Shown piece after piece: positions 1 through 5,700 of a DNA stretch of 5,700 nt (position 1 is its first letter; the number at the start of each line of letters is the position of its first letter). The DNA lies in NCBI GenBank assembly GCA_016199015.1, contig JACQHN010000559.1, forward strand, positions 1 to 5,700, written 5' to 3'. Below the pieces are notes generated by a model that was not told the DNA's origin, ran no database searches, and worked only from the letters and a program-made list of their open reading frames with translations. The translations under genes were made by a program, and so were the position numbers. The DNA comes from Nitrospira defluvii. GTDB lineage: Bacteria; Nitrospirota; Nitrospiria; Nitrospirales; Nitrospiraceae.

Positions 1-1859
1 CTCTGACCGTTTCATTCTCCTCCAACATCCCCCATCTGACCTTTGCGCTGCGCCTTGATCCGCTGGCGGCTTTCTTTGTCCTGACCATCTCGCTGGTCGG
101 TCTGGCCGCGTCGATCTACGCGTTCGGCTACGTAGACGAGTTCTCCGGCCGAGTCTCGCTCACGCTCCTCGGCTCCCTCCTGAACGGGTTTCTACTCTCC
201 ATGACCCTCGTGGTTCTCGCCGACAACGGGTTTTTCTTCCTGATCTTGTGGGAAGTCATGTCCCTGCTCTCCTATGTCCTGGTTGTGACGGAGCATGAGA
301 AGCCTGGTGTGCGCGAGGCAGGGTTGTTCTATCTGATCATGGCGCATGTCGGGACCGCGTTCATCATCCTGACGTTCTTGATCTTCTTCCAAGAAACCGG
401 CTCATTTTCATTCGATGCCTTCCGCCATCCCGACCAGCAGCTCCCCGAAGGCTTGCGATCGATCGTCTTCTTCACGGCGTTGATCGGATTCGGCGCCAAG
501 GCCGGCATTGTCCCGCTGCACGTGTGGCTACCCTACGCGCATCCGGCTGCACCGTCTCACGTGTCCGGCTTGATGTCCGGGGTCATGATCAAGACGGCCA
601 TCTATGCGTTGATCCGGGTGTACTTCGATTTTATGGGTGGGGAATTCCCCTGGTGGTGGGGCTTCACGGTGCTCGTAATTGGAGCGGTGTCCGCGCTCTT
701 GGGTGTGATGTATGCGCTGATGGAGCACGACTTGAAAAGCCTGCTCGCCTATCACAGTGTGGAAAACATCGGGATCATTCTCCTGGGCATCGGCGCGGGC
801 ATGATCTTCCACACCTATGGGCTGCATGAACTTGCGGCGCTCGGTTTGCTGGCCGGCCTCTACCACACCATCAATCACGCCGCGTTTAAGGCGCTGCTCT
901 TCCTTGGCGCCGGGGCGCTGCAGTTCGCCGCGCACACGAGGAACATTGAGGAGTATGGTGGCCTGCTCCGGCGCATGCCCTGGACCGGCGCCTTTTTTCT
1001 GATCGGAGCTGTGTCCATCGCCGCGCTTCCGCCCACCAATGGATTCGTGAGCGAGTGGCTGGTGTTTCAAACTCTGTTCCTCAGCTTCCAGCTGCCCACC
1101 CTGTTTCTCAAGCTGATGTTGCCGATCGCCGCCGCGATGTTGGCCCTGACGGGCGCGCTGGCGCTGGCTTGTTTTGCGAAGGCTTTCGGCATGTCGTTTC
1201 TGGCACAGCCGCGCAGTCCGCACGCCCGCCACGCGAGTGAAGTGCCGTTGTCGATGCGGGTTGGAATGGGCCTGTTGGCAGGAGCCTGCGTCGTGCTTGG
1301 GCTGGCTCCCATGCTGGTCGTTCCATTGCTGGACCGAATCACCGGTCCATTGACGGGGGTGGCGATCAGCTCACAAGTGCTGGCTCTCGACGGCTGGGTC
1401 GTTGCGCCGGTGACGGTGGAATTTTCCAGCATCTCGACGCCGGTATTGGCCGCGCTCCTGGTCGGGGCAGGAGCATTGGGGCTGCTGGTTGCCAGGCTGT
1501 GTGGAACGGGGCTGCACGCACGCTACTACAAGACGTGGGGCTGCGGGCTGAATCTGACGCCTCGGATGGAATATACCGCGACGGGCTTCGTGCAACCGAT
1601 TAAGCGGGTCTTCGAGACGATCTACCAGCCCACGGTCAAATTGGAGACAGAGTTCCTGGAGCAATCGAAGTACTTCATCAAACACCAACGGTTCGAGTTC
1701 CACATTGAGCCGCTGTTCGAAAAATACCTGTACCGGCCGATTGTGGCATTTCTATTGGCGACGGCGGATCGGCTGCGCATCATCCAGGCCGGCAGTCTTC
1801 ATCTGTATCTCACCTATATTTTTGTGACACTGGTTCTGTTGTTGTTATGGGCTGGTTAG
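1..1859 (+). CDS. hyfB: Hydrogenase-4 subunit B-like antiporter subunit (5' partial)
   Basis: This is an antiporter-like membrane subunit of a Hyf/Hyc complex, proposed to move H+ or Na+ across the cytoplasmic membrane. The frame is open from base 3 (first full codon), giving 618 visible residues. E. coli HyfB has about 670, so only some 40-60 N-terminal residues are missing. Visible-residue numbering shows the charged residues of the NuoL/M/N fold: E84 in LWEVMSLLSY (TM5), K166 in GAKAGIVPLHVWLP (TM7), H180 and K197 in the broken TM8 (HPAAPSHVSG to GVMIK), K245 in EHDLKSLLAYHS, K296 in NHAAFKALLF, and E351 in FVSEWLVFQ (TM12). The C-terminal 120 residues are a mostly soluble segment starting near TPRMEYTATGF (about 519) and ending in a last helix, as in HyfB/HycC proteins. 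It is the first visible gene of a five-gene run. The Met at base 201 is internal, because homologous membrane sequence continues upstream of it. A complex I NuoM is the main alternative, argued against by the neighbours. Confidence 0.9.
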   Translation, partial: LTVSFSSNIPHLTFALRLDPLAAFFVLTISLVGLAASIYAFGYVDEFSGRVSLTLLGSLLNGFLLSMTLVVLADNGFFFLILWEVMSLLSYVLVVTEHEKPGVREAGLFYLIMAHVGTAFIILTFLIFFQETGSFSFDAFRHPDQQLPEGLRSIVFFTALIGFGAKAGIVPLHVWLPYAHPAAPSHVSGLMSGVMIKTAIYALIRVYFDFMGGEFPWWWGFTVLVIGAVSALLGVMYALMEHDLKSLLAYHSVENIGIILLGIGAGMIFHTYGLHELAALGLLAGLYHTINHAAFKALLFLGAGALQFAAHTRNIEEYGGLLRRMPWTGAFFLIGAVSIAALPPTNGFVSEWLVFQTLFLSFQLPTLFLKLMLPIAAAMLALTGALALACFAKAFGMSFLAQPRSPHARHASEVPLSMRVGMGLLAGACVVLGLAPMLVVPLLDRITGPLTGVAISSQVLALDGWVVAPVTVEFSSISTPVLAALLVGAGALGLLVARLCGTGLHARYYKTWGCGLNLTPRMEYTATGFVQPIKRVFETIYQPTVKLETEFLEQSKYFIKHQRFEFHIEPLFEKYLYRPIVAFLLATADRLRIIQAGSLHLYLTYIFVTLVLLLLWAG

Positions 1860-1916
1860 GCACCAGCGGCGAAATGTGGGCACGGGCCGCGCCGGCTCGT
1901 CCGACCGCCGGGTAAC

Positions 1917-1921
1917 AGGGG
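1917..1921 (+). promoter_or_regulatory. Weak, closely spaced ribosome binding site for hyfC
   Basis: AGGGG lies only two bases before the ATG at 1924, closer than the usual 5-9 bases. It is the best Shine-Dalgarno-like match near the start favoured by homology. The in-frame GTG at 1876 has no better site (only GGCGAA upstream). The start at 1924 therefore rests mainly on protein homology, not on this site. Confidence 0.35.
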
Positions 1922-1923
1922 AC

Positions 1924-2880
1924 ATGCAGTCGGTCATTCAAGTATTGTTGGTCGCCGTTCAGCTAGGTCTGTTGTTGGCCCTCTCTCCGTTCGTCGTCGG
2001 GTTGATCCGAAAGGTCAAGGCACGTCTTCAATGCCGCCGGGGCGCGGGTCTCTTCCAGCCCTATGCCGATTTGGCCAAGCTATTTCGAAAACAGCCGGTG
2101 ATCTCCTCGACGACGTCCTGGATTTTTACCGCCGCTCCCTACATTGTTTTCGCCTCAACGGTGGCGGCAGGGTTGCTCATGCCGGTGTTTGTCTCTCACA
2201 CGCCGCTCAACTTTGCCGGTAACATCATCGCGCTCGTGTATCTGTTGGCGTTGGGGACTTTCTTCCTGATCCTGGCCGGACTCGACGCGGGATCGGCGTT
2301 CGGCGGAATGGGCAGCAGCCGCGAAGCGATCGTCGCGACGCTGGCTGAACCGGCCATGATGCTGTCCATTCTCGCCATTGCGCTGACGGCCGGCTCCACG
2401 AACTTGAGCACCATCGTCCACCAGTCCGCGTTGATGGAAGGGGTCGTTGTGGCCCCGCCCGCGCATTTGATGGCGTTGGCCGCATTGTTCATCGTGACGC
2501 TTGCGGAAACCGGCCGTGTGCCGGTGGACAATCCCGCGACGCATCTTGAGCTGACGATGATCCACGAAGCCATGCTCCTCGAGTACTCCGGCCGGTACCT
2601 GGCGCTGATGGAATGGGCGGCGGGGATCAAGCTGCTGGTGTTCCTGACCTTGATCGTCAACGTCTTCGCGCCTTGGGGGATCGCGACAAGCCTAGCGCCC
2701 TCAGCCATTGCCGTGGGCATCCTGGTGTATCTGGCGAAGGTGGCCGGACTCGCCGTCGTGATCGGGGTGATCGAATCGATGTTCGCCAAGTTGCGGTTGT
2801 TTCGGGTGCCGGAATTGTTAGGCGCGGCCTTCATCCTGTCGCTGCTCGCGTTGGTGTTCTTCTATACGTTGAAAGGGTAA
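1924..2880 (+). CDS. hyfC: Hydrogenase-4 subunit C / HycD-like (NuoH family) membrane anchor
   Basis: This NuoH/HycD-family subunit, 318 residues (E. coli HyfC is about 315), anchors the hydrophilic redox module to the membrane and links it to the ion-pumping arm. About eight membrane helices are apparent. Family signatures are R38-R39 in LQCRRGAGLFQPYADLAKLF after TM1, GLDAGSAFGGMGSSRE followed by LAEP, and the cytoplasmic loop with E195 (ETGRVPVD), D202, E209 (ATHLELTMIHEAM) and E220 (LEYSG). These match NuoH's acidic loop, and VDNPATHLEL is the hydrogenase-type version of that loop. An in-frame GTG at 1876 would add 16 polar residues (GTGRAGSSDRR...) that precede the usual first helix. I chose ATG 1924 because MQSVIQVLLVAVQLGLLL aligns with the start of HyfC/HycD. 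It follows hyfB by 64 bases and its stop is four bases before hyfE, so the genes are probably cotranscribed. The hydrogenase-type assignment over NuoH rests on the loop motif and neighbours. Confidence 0.9.
   Translation: MQSVIQVLLVAVQLGLLLALSPFVVGLIRKVKARLQCRRGAGLFQPYADLAKLFRKQPVISSTTSWIFTAAPYIVFASTVAAGLLMPVFVSHTPLNFAGNIIALVYLLALGTFFLILAGLDAGSAFGGMGSSREAIVATLAEPAMMLSILAIALTAGSTNLSTIVHQSALMEGVVVAPPAHLMALAALFIVTLAETGRVPVDNPATHLELTMIHEAMLLEYSGRYLALMEWAAGIKLLVFLTLIVNVFAPWGIATSLAPSAIAVGILVYLAKVAGLAVVIGVIESMFAKLRLFRVPELLGAAFILSLLALVFFYTLKG
2871..2877 (+). promoter_or_regulatory. Ribosome binding site fixing the GTG start of hyfE
   Basis: GAAAGGG sits inside the last codons of hyfC, seven bases before the GTG at 2885. 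It supports GTG as the true start. The overlapping ATG at 2880, which touches the hyfC stop, is in a different frame that gives an arginine-rich non-membrane peptide and ends at 2921. Confidence 0.6.
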
Positions 2881-2884
2881 TGCG

Positions 2885-3550
2885 GTGCCGGTTTCGACTC
2901 ATCTCGGTTCGCAACTCGTAGACCTCTGCTCGGTCCTGCTGCTGCTCTGTTGTTTTGCCATCGTCGCGCAGCGCCGGCTTTCTGCCTGTGTGGATCTGTT
3001 TGCGCTCCAGTCTGCCTTCCTTGCGGCGACGGCTGCGCTCGTGGCGTTTCTGACGGGACATCGGCACATCTACTTCGCGGCGGCCCTGACCGTCGTTATC
3101 AAAGTGATCGTGCTGCCCCGCATTTTGCGGAAGGTCATCGAACGGCTCAATGTGTCCCGAGAGCTGGGGATGAATGTCAACATTCCGGCGGGCCTGTTGA
3201 TCTGCGGGGCGTTGGTGATCGTCGCGTTTTTCATCACGCAGCCCATCATTCCGCTCGGGTATCTCCTCACGCGGGATTCTCTGGCCATCGCCCTGGCCAT
3301 CATCTTGATCGGATTTTTCACCATGATCGCCCGCCAAAAAGCGATCACGCAAATGGTCGGGTTCCTGGTCATGGAGAACGGCGTGTTCTTAGGGGCCACC
3401 GCGGCAGCGTATGGCATGCCGTTGATCGTCGAATTAGGCGTCTTTTTCGATGTGCTGGTGGCAGGTTTGATCGTCGGGATTTACACGCATCGGCTCCAGG
3501 ATGCGTTCGATAGCGTGGATACCAGCACGCTGACGGTGCTGAAGGAATGA
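2885..3550 (+). CDS. hyfE: Hydrogenase-4 subunit E-like membrane protein (NuoK-like C-terminal half)
   Basis: A small polytopic subunit of 221 residues (E. coli HyfE is about 216) that sits between the HyfC anchor and the antiporter-like subunits. About seven membrane helices are apparent. The second half resembles NuoK: it carries buried acidic residues E164 (LVMENGVFLGA), E183 (LIVELGVFF) and D189 (FFDVLVAGL), and ends in the family-typical VGIYTHRLQ followed by a short polar tail. The first half has hydrophobic helices and a basic cytoplasmic loop (LPRILRKVIERLNV). The start is GTG, supported by a good ribosome binding site seven bases upstream and a four-base gap after hyfC, which suggests translational coupling. 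This gene is diagnostic: a HyfE directly after a NuoH-like gene and before a second antiporter subunit marks a Hyf-type locus rather than a nuo operon. The same protein is called HycP in mycobacteria, as I recall. Confidence 0.88.
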   Translation: MPVSTHLGSQLVDLCSVLLLLCCFAIVAQRRLSACVDLFALQSAFLAATAALVAFLTGHRHIYFAAALTVVIKVIVLPRILRKVIERLNVSRELGMNVNIPAGLLICGALVIVAFFITQPIIPLGYLLTRDSLAIALAIILIGFFTMIARQKAITQMVGFLVMENGVFLGATAAAYGMPLIVELGVFFDVLVAGLIVGIYTHRLQDAFDSVDTSTLTVLKE

Positions 3551-3600
3551 GACATTCCATGACGGACGCGCCGCGAGTAGGTGACGCATGTGGTCGGTGA
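3547..3600 (+). other. Possible 17-codon coupling ORF bridging hyfE and hyfF
   Basis: An ATG at 3547 overlaps the hyfE stop codon (AATGA), and AAGGA just upstream (3542-3546) touches that ATG. The frame runs MRHSMTDAPRVGDACGR and stops at 3600, 13 bases inside hyfF. A second in-frame ATG at 3559 lies 12 bases after AAGGA. Nothing supports a function for the peptide. The geometry could let ribosomes leaving hyfE stay on the message and reach hyfF across the 37-base gap. A short ORF of this size can easily arise by chance. Confidence 0.15.
3579..3584 (+). promoter_or_regulatory. Ribosome binding site of hyfF
   Basis: AGGTGA lies three bases before the ATG at 3588, a short spacing. The TGA at 3582-3584 is an in-frame stop for hyfF, so no upstream start exists and ATG 3588 is the first possible start. 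Confidence 0.5.
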
Positions 3601-5120
3601 TCGTATTGTTGACAGGGCCGGTAATCGCGGGTCTGCTCAGCCTGGTGATCCGCCGCGCGCGCGTGCTGCACGGCGTGAATTTTTTGACCATGCTGGCGCT
3701 GGCCGTTGCCGAGACGGCCTTGACCAGGCAGGTGCTGGCGGAGGGATCGGTCACGACATTGGGAGCCTTCGTCTACGTGGACGCGCTCTCGGACTTTATT
3801 CTGGTCATTATCACCGCCATCGGATTGTCCTGCTCGCTCTACATGTGGTCCTACATGGATGACCAGGTCGCCCGAGGAGTCATCGCTCCGAAGCGCTTAG
3901 GTCTCTTCTTTTTTCTCTTCCATATGTTCCTCTTCGCGATGGTCGCGGCGACGATGGCGAACAGCCTGGGGGTGCAGTGGGTAGCGTTGGAGGGGACCAC
4001 GCTGGCGACGACCTTTTTGATCGCATTCTTCCGAAAACGAGAGTCGCTCGAAGCAGGTTGGAAATACTTGATTCTCTGTTCGGTGGGTATCGCCCTCGCC
4101 CTGTTCGGGGTCGTGCTCACCTATTACTCTTCTGTAAGGGTCCTGGGCGATGCGAGCTCGGCGCTGAATATGACGGCGCTGATTGGCGTGGCGAACCAGT
4201 TGGACCCCAACGTCCTCAAGCTGGCGTTTATTTTCATCCTCGTTGGATACGGCACGAAAGTGGGCCTGGTTCCCATGCATACCTGGTTGCCCGACGCCTA
4301 CAGCGAGGCGCCGGCGCCGATTGCGGCGATGTTGGCCGGGGTGCTGGAGACGGTGGCGGTCTATACGGTGCTGCGCAGCAAGGCTCTGGTGGACCAGGCA
4401 CTCCCGCCGGAGTTCAGCGGCAATTTGCTCCTCACCTTCGGGCTGCTCTCGTTCATCGTGGCCTCCCTATTCATACTCATTCAGCACAACTACAAGCGGC
4501 TCTTTGCCTATTCGAGTATCGAACATATGGGGTTGGCCATGATCGGTTTCGGGGTCGGCGGGCTTGTCGGCACCTTCGGCGGCCTCTTCCACCTCCTCAA
4601 TCATGCCTTAGCCAAGGCGCTGGCATTTTTTGTGGCCGGCAATATTCATCGGCGATTCGATACGCTGGAGATCGACGGAGTGCGGGGACTCGCGCGTGCC
4701 CAGCCGATTACAGCCGTGGCGATTCTCGTGGCCGGCTGCGCACTGGTCGGCTTGCCTCCCTTTTCACCGTTCGTCAGTGAGCTGTTGGTGGTGTCGGCAG
4801 TGGCTGCGCAGGACTTTGCGTCCGATACGATGCAGGTCGGACGTTTTGTGACGATGACGATCTCCGACGAGATGCGGAGCCTCGGCATCATCACGGTGTT
4901 TCTATTCTTCGGCGTCGTCTTGTTCGGTGGATTTATGTATCGCATCGGCGCAATGGTGTGGGGCACCCCGCCGGCCGGCATCGCTCAAGGAGAACCTTGG
5001 ACAGTCGGCCATGTGCCGCTGATGGTCATGATCGTCGCGTTGCTGGGGCTGGGATTCGTCCTTCCCGAGCCGATTCGGACCTTGCTGACCAGGGCCGTCA
5101 ACGTCATCTTGGTGAGGTGA
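3588..5120 (+). CDS. hyfF: Hydrogenase-4 subunit F-like antiporter subunit
   Basis: This is the second antiporter-like subunit of the complex, 510 residues (E. coli HyfF is about 526), with some 14 membrane helices, proposed to take part in H+ or Na+ translocation. Key residues of the NuoL/M/N fold are E135 in WVALEGTTLATTF (TM5), K224 in GYGTKVGLVPMHTWLPDAY (TM7), H231, K343 in LLNHALAKALAFF, and E398 in FVSELLVV (TM12). NYKRLFAYSSIEHMG is the usual motif of TM9-10. The position that holds a lysine on TM8 in HyfB (K197) is T255 here, next to E254 (GVLETVAVY). The VALEGTTL motif and the place after hyfE point to HyfF rather than HyfB or HyfD. The start is fixed by an in-frame TGA immediately upstream. 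It is 37 bases after hyfE and four bases before hyfG. The mycobacterial counterpart is called HycQ, as I recall. Confidence 0.9.
   Translation: MWSVIVLLTGPVIAGLLSLVIRRARVLHGVNFLTMLALAVAETALTRQVLAEGSVTTLGAFVYVDALSDFILVIITAIGLSCSLYMWSYMDDQVARGVIAPKRLGLFFFLFHMFLFAMVAATMANSLGVQWVALEGTTLATTFLIAFFRKRESLEAGWKYLILCSVGIALALFGVVLTYYSSVRVLGDASSALNMTALIGVANQLDPNVLKLAFIFILVGYGTKVGLVPMHTWLPDAYSEAPAPIAAMLAGVLETVAVYTVLRSKALVDQALPPEFSGNLLLTFGLLSFIVASLFILIQHNYKRLFAYSSIEHMGLAMIGFGVGGLVGTFGGLFHLLNHALAKALAFFVAGNIHRRFDTLEIDGVRGLARAQPITAVAILVAGCALVGLPPFSPFVSELLVVSAVAAQDFASDTMQVGRFVTMTISDEMRSLGIITVFLFFGVVLFGGFMYRIGAMVWGTPPAGIAQGEPWTVGHVPLMVMIVALLGLGFVLPEPIRTLLTRAVNVILVR
5114..5120 (+). promoter_or_regulatory. Ribosome binding site fixing the GTG start of hyfG
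   Basis: GAGGTGA is a strong Shine-Dalgarno match that includes the hyfF stop codon (TGA, 5118-5120), with four bases before the GTG at 5125. It decides between two overlapping GTGs: the one at 5123 is followed at once by TGA, while that at 5125 opens the long frame. Overlap with the hyfF stop suggests coupled translation. Confidence 0.65.
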
Positions 5121-5124
5121 ACGT

Positions 5125-5700
5125 GTGAGCGATGTACGTCCGGCGATCGAGCAACTGCAAGCCGCTTTTACGCAGGCCATCACGGAGGTCGGCTCCGTTC
5201 ATGGCATTCCGATGCTGAGACTGAAGAAGCACGATGTGCCGACAGTCACTCATTTCCTGCATACGAACCCAAGTCTGCAAGGATCGCTCTCGCTGCTCTG
5301 GGCAGTCGATCATCGTCCGCGCGAGGCGCGCTACGAACTCTGCTACCTCTTCACGCTGGCGGAGCGCAAAGACTGGCTGCTGCTTGCCACGGATCTGCGC
5401 GGTAATGAGCGGGAGTTTCCGTCGATCACGCCGGGCCTCCATGCGGCCAAATGGTACGAACGCGAGATCCGAGACCTGTTCGGCCTGATTCCGATCGGAC
5501 ATCCGGATATGCGCCGGCTTGTTCGCCATGAACATTGGCCGAAAGGCTCTCACCCGCTCAAGAAAGACTTCCCCTGGGACCAAGTTCTGGAGCGAGTTCA
5601 AGGACACTATGCGTTCCGGAAGATTCAGGGCGAGGGTGTGTTTGAGGTTCCCGTCGGCCCGATCCATGCGGGGATCATCGAGCCGGGCCACTTCCGGTTC
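5125..5700 (+). CDS. hyfG: Hydrogenase-4 large subunit, NuoC-NuoD fusion (HycE-like, 3' partial)
   Basis: The first 192 residues of a HyfG/HycE-type protein (family length about 550), the cytoplasmic catalytic-module subunit docking on HyfC. Residues about 5-150 form a NuoC-like (30 kDa) domain with its signature: WYEREIRDLFG (W110, E112), GHPDMRRL (H126) and HPLKKDFPW (146-151). The large-subunit domain begins at about 170 with VPVGPIHAGIIEPGHFRF: G178, H181, E186 and H189. This GP-H....EPGHF form is that of group 4 hydrogenases. In the complex I subunit NuoD (Nqo4) the equivalent stretch is GPQHPSTHG, whose second His contacts quinone; here that place is Ile185. The fused C and D domains are typical of HyfG/HycE, although some complex I also have fused NuoCD. 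The nickel-ligand CxxC pairs lie downstream of the window, so hydrogenase activity cannot be confirmed. It starts with GTG, supported by a strong ribosome binding site, four bases after hyfF. Confidence 0.88.
   Translation, partial: MSDVRPAIEQLQAAFTQAITEVGSVHGIPMLRLKKHDVPTVTHFLHTNPSLQGSLSLLWAVDHRPREARYELCYLFTLAERKDWLLLATDLRGNEREFPSITPGLHAAKWYEREIRDLFGLIPIGHPDMRRLVRHEHWPKGSHPLKKDFPWDQVLERVQGHYAFRKIQGEGVFEVPVGPIHAGIIEPGHFRF

Noticed and set aside
201..203. ATG at 201 as the start of hyfB
   Set aside because: The frame is open upstream to base 3 and encodes typical hydrophobic antiporter sequence (DPLAAFFVLTISLVGLAASIYAFG), so this Met is internal and the gene begins before the window.
528..1232. 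234-codon open frame on the minus strand inside hyfB
   Set aside because: It is rich in Gln, Arg, His and Glu with no recognisable domain, as expected of the complement of a GC-rich membrane protein gene.
1892..1911. Inverted repeat CCGGC/GCCGG as a terminator between hyfB and hyfC
   Set aside because: The stem is only five pairs with a ten-base loop and no T run follows; by itself it does not support termination inside the operon.
2196..2834. 212-codon minus-strand open frame inside hyfC
   Set aside because: It lies wholly antisense to a well-supported gene and shows no motif; it is a codon-bias shadow.
2831..3352. 173-codon minus-strand open frame across the hyfC-hyfE junction
   Set aside because: It has a highly charged, low-complexity translation (Asp, Arg, Gln, His) antisense to hyfE, with no domain.
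3977..4780. 267-codon plus-strand open frame within hyfF in another frame
   Set aside because: The translation is Gly/Arg-rich without motifs, while the hyfF frame carries the full antiporter motif set.
5104..5691. 195-codon minus-strand open frame opposite hyfG
   Set aside because: The plus strand here encodes clear NuoC-like and large-subunit motifs behind a strong ribosome binding site.
1..5700. Respiratory complex I (nuo) or an Mrp antiporter operon
   Set aside because: The order antiporter-NuoH-HyfE-antiporter-NuoC/D fusion, the HyfB-type C-terminal extension, the HyfC loop VDNPATHLEL and the EPGHF motif of HyfG fit Hyf/Hyc complexes, not nuo or mrp.

Overview
The window is a single, densely packed, plus-strand stretch of an operon that encodes the membrane arm and the start of the catalytic arm of a hydrogenase-4 / formate-hydrogenlyase-type complex (Hyf/Hyc, the group 4 [NiFe] hydrogenase and complex I-related superfamily). 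Five genes are visible: hyfB (5' end missing), hyfC, hyfE, hyfF and the first third of hyfG (3' end missing). All were recognised from motifs read in the translations, not from a database search.

Layout: 1-1859 is hyfB, an antiporter-like (NuoM/NuoN-type) subunit with a long conserved C-terminal extension. After a 64-base gap, 1924-2880 is hyfC, the NuoH-like anchoring subunit. Four bases later, 2885-3550 is hyfE, with a NuoK-like second half. After 37 bases, 3588-5120 is hyfF, a second antiporter-like subunit. Four bases later hyfG begins at 5125 and runs off the end; its visible part is a NuoC-like domain followed by the first motif of a NuoD/HycE-like large subunit. No RNA gene, mobile element, CRISPR array, convincing terminator or internal promoter was seen, and no gene-free stretch exceeds 64 bases.

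How the genes work together, from knowledge of the family: HyfG, with a small Fe-S subunit (HyfI, expected downstream), would form the redox module docked on HyfC. HyfC, HyfE and the two antiporter-like subunits would couple the redox reaction to H+ or Na+ movement across the membrane. The E. coli-type third antiporter subunit, HyfD, is absent between hyfC and hyfE. The order B-C-E-F-G matches, as I recall it, the Mycobacterium tuberculosis Rv0083-hycD-hycP-hycQ-hycE cluster and similar loci in other bacteria. The cysteines that would show whether HyfG binds nickel lie beyond the window, so it cannot be decided here whether this is a true hydrogenase or an energy-converting hydrogenase-related (Ehr) complex.

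Organism: a GC-rich bacterium (about 60% GC by eye) with GTG as well as ATG starts and clear Shine-Dalgarno sites. The composition and this type of locus would fit Nitrospira or another GC-rich chemolithotroph, but that is a weak guess. The genes look alike in composition and show no sign of recent transfer or decay.
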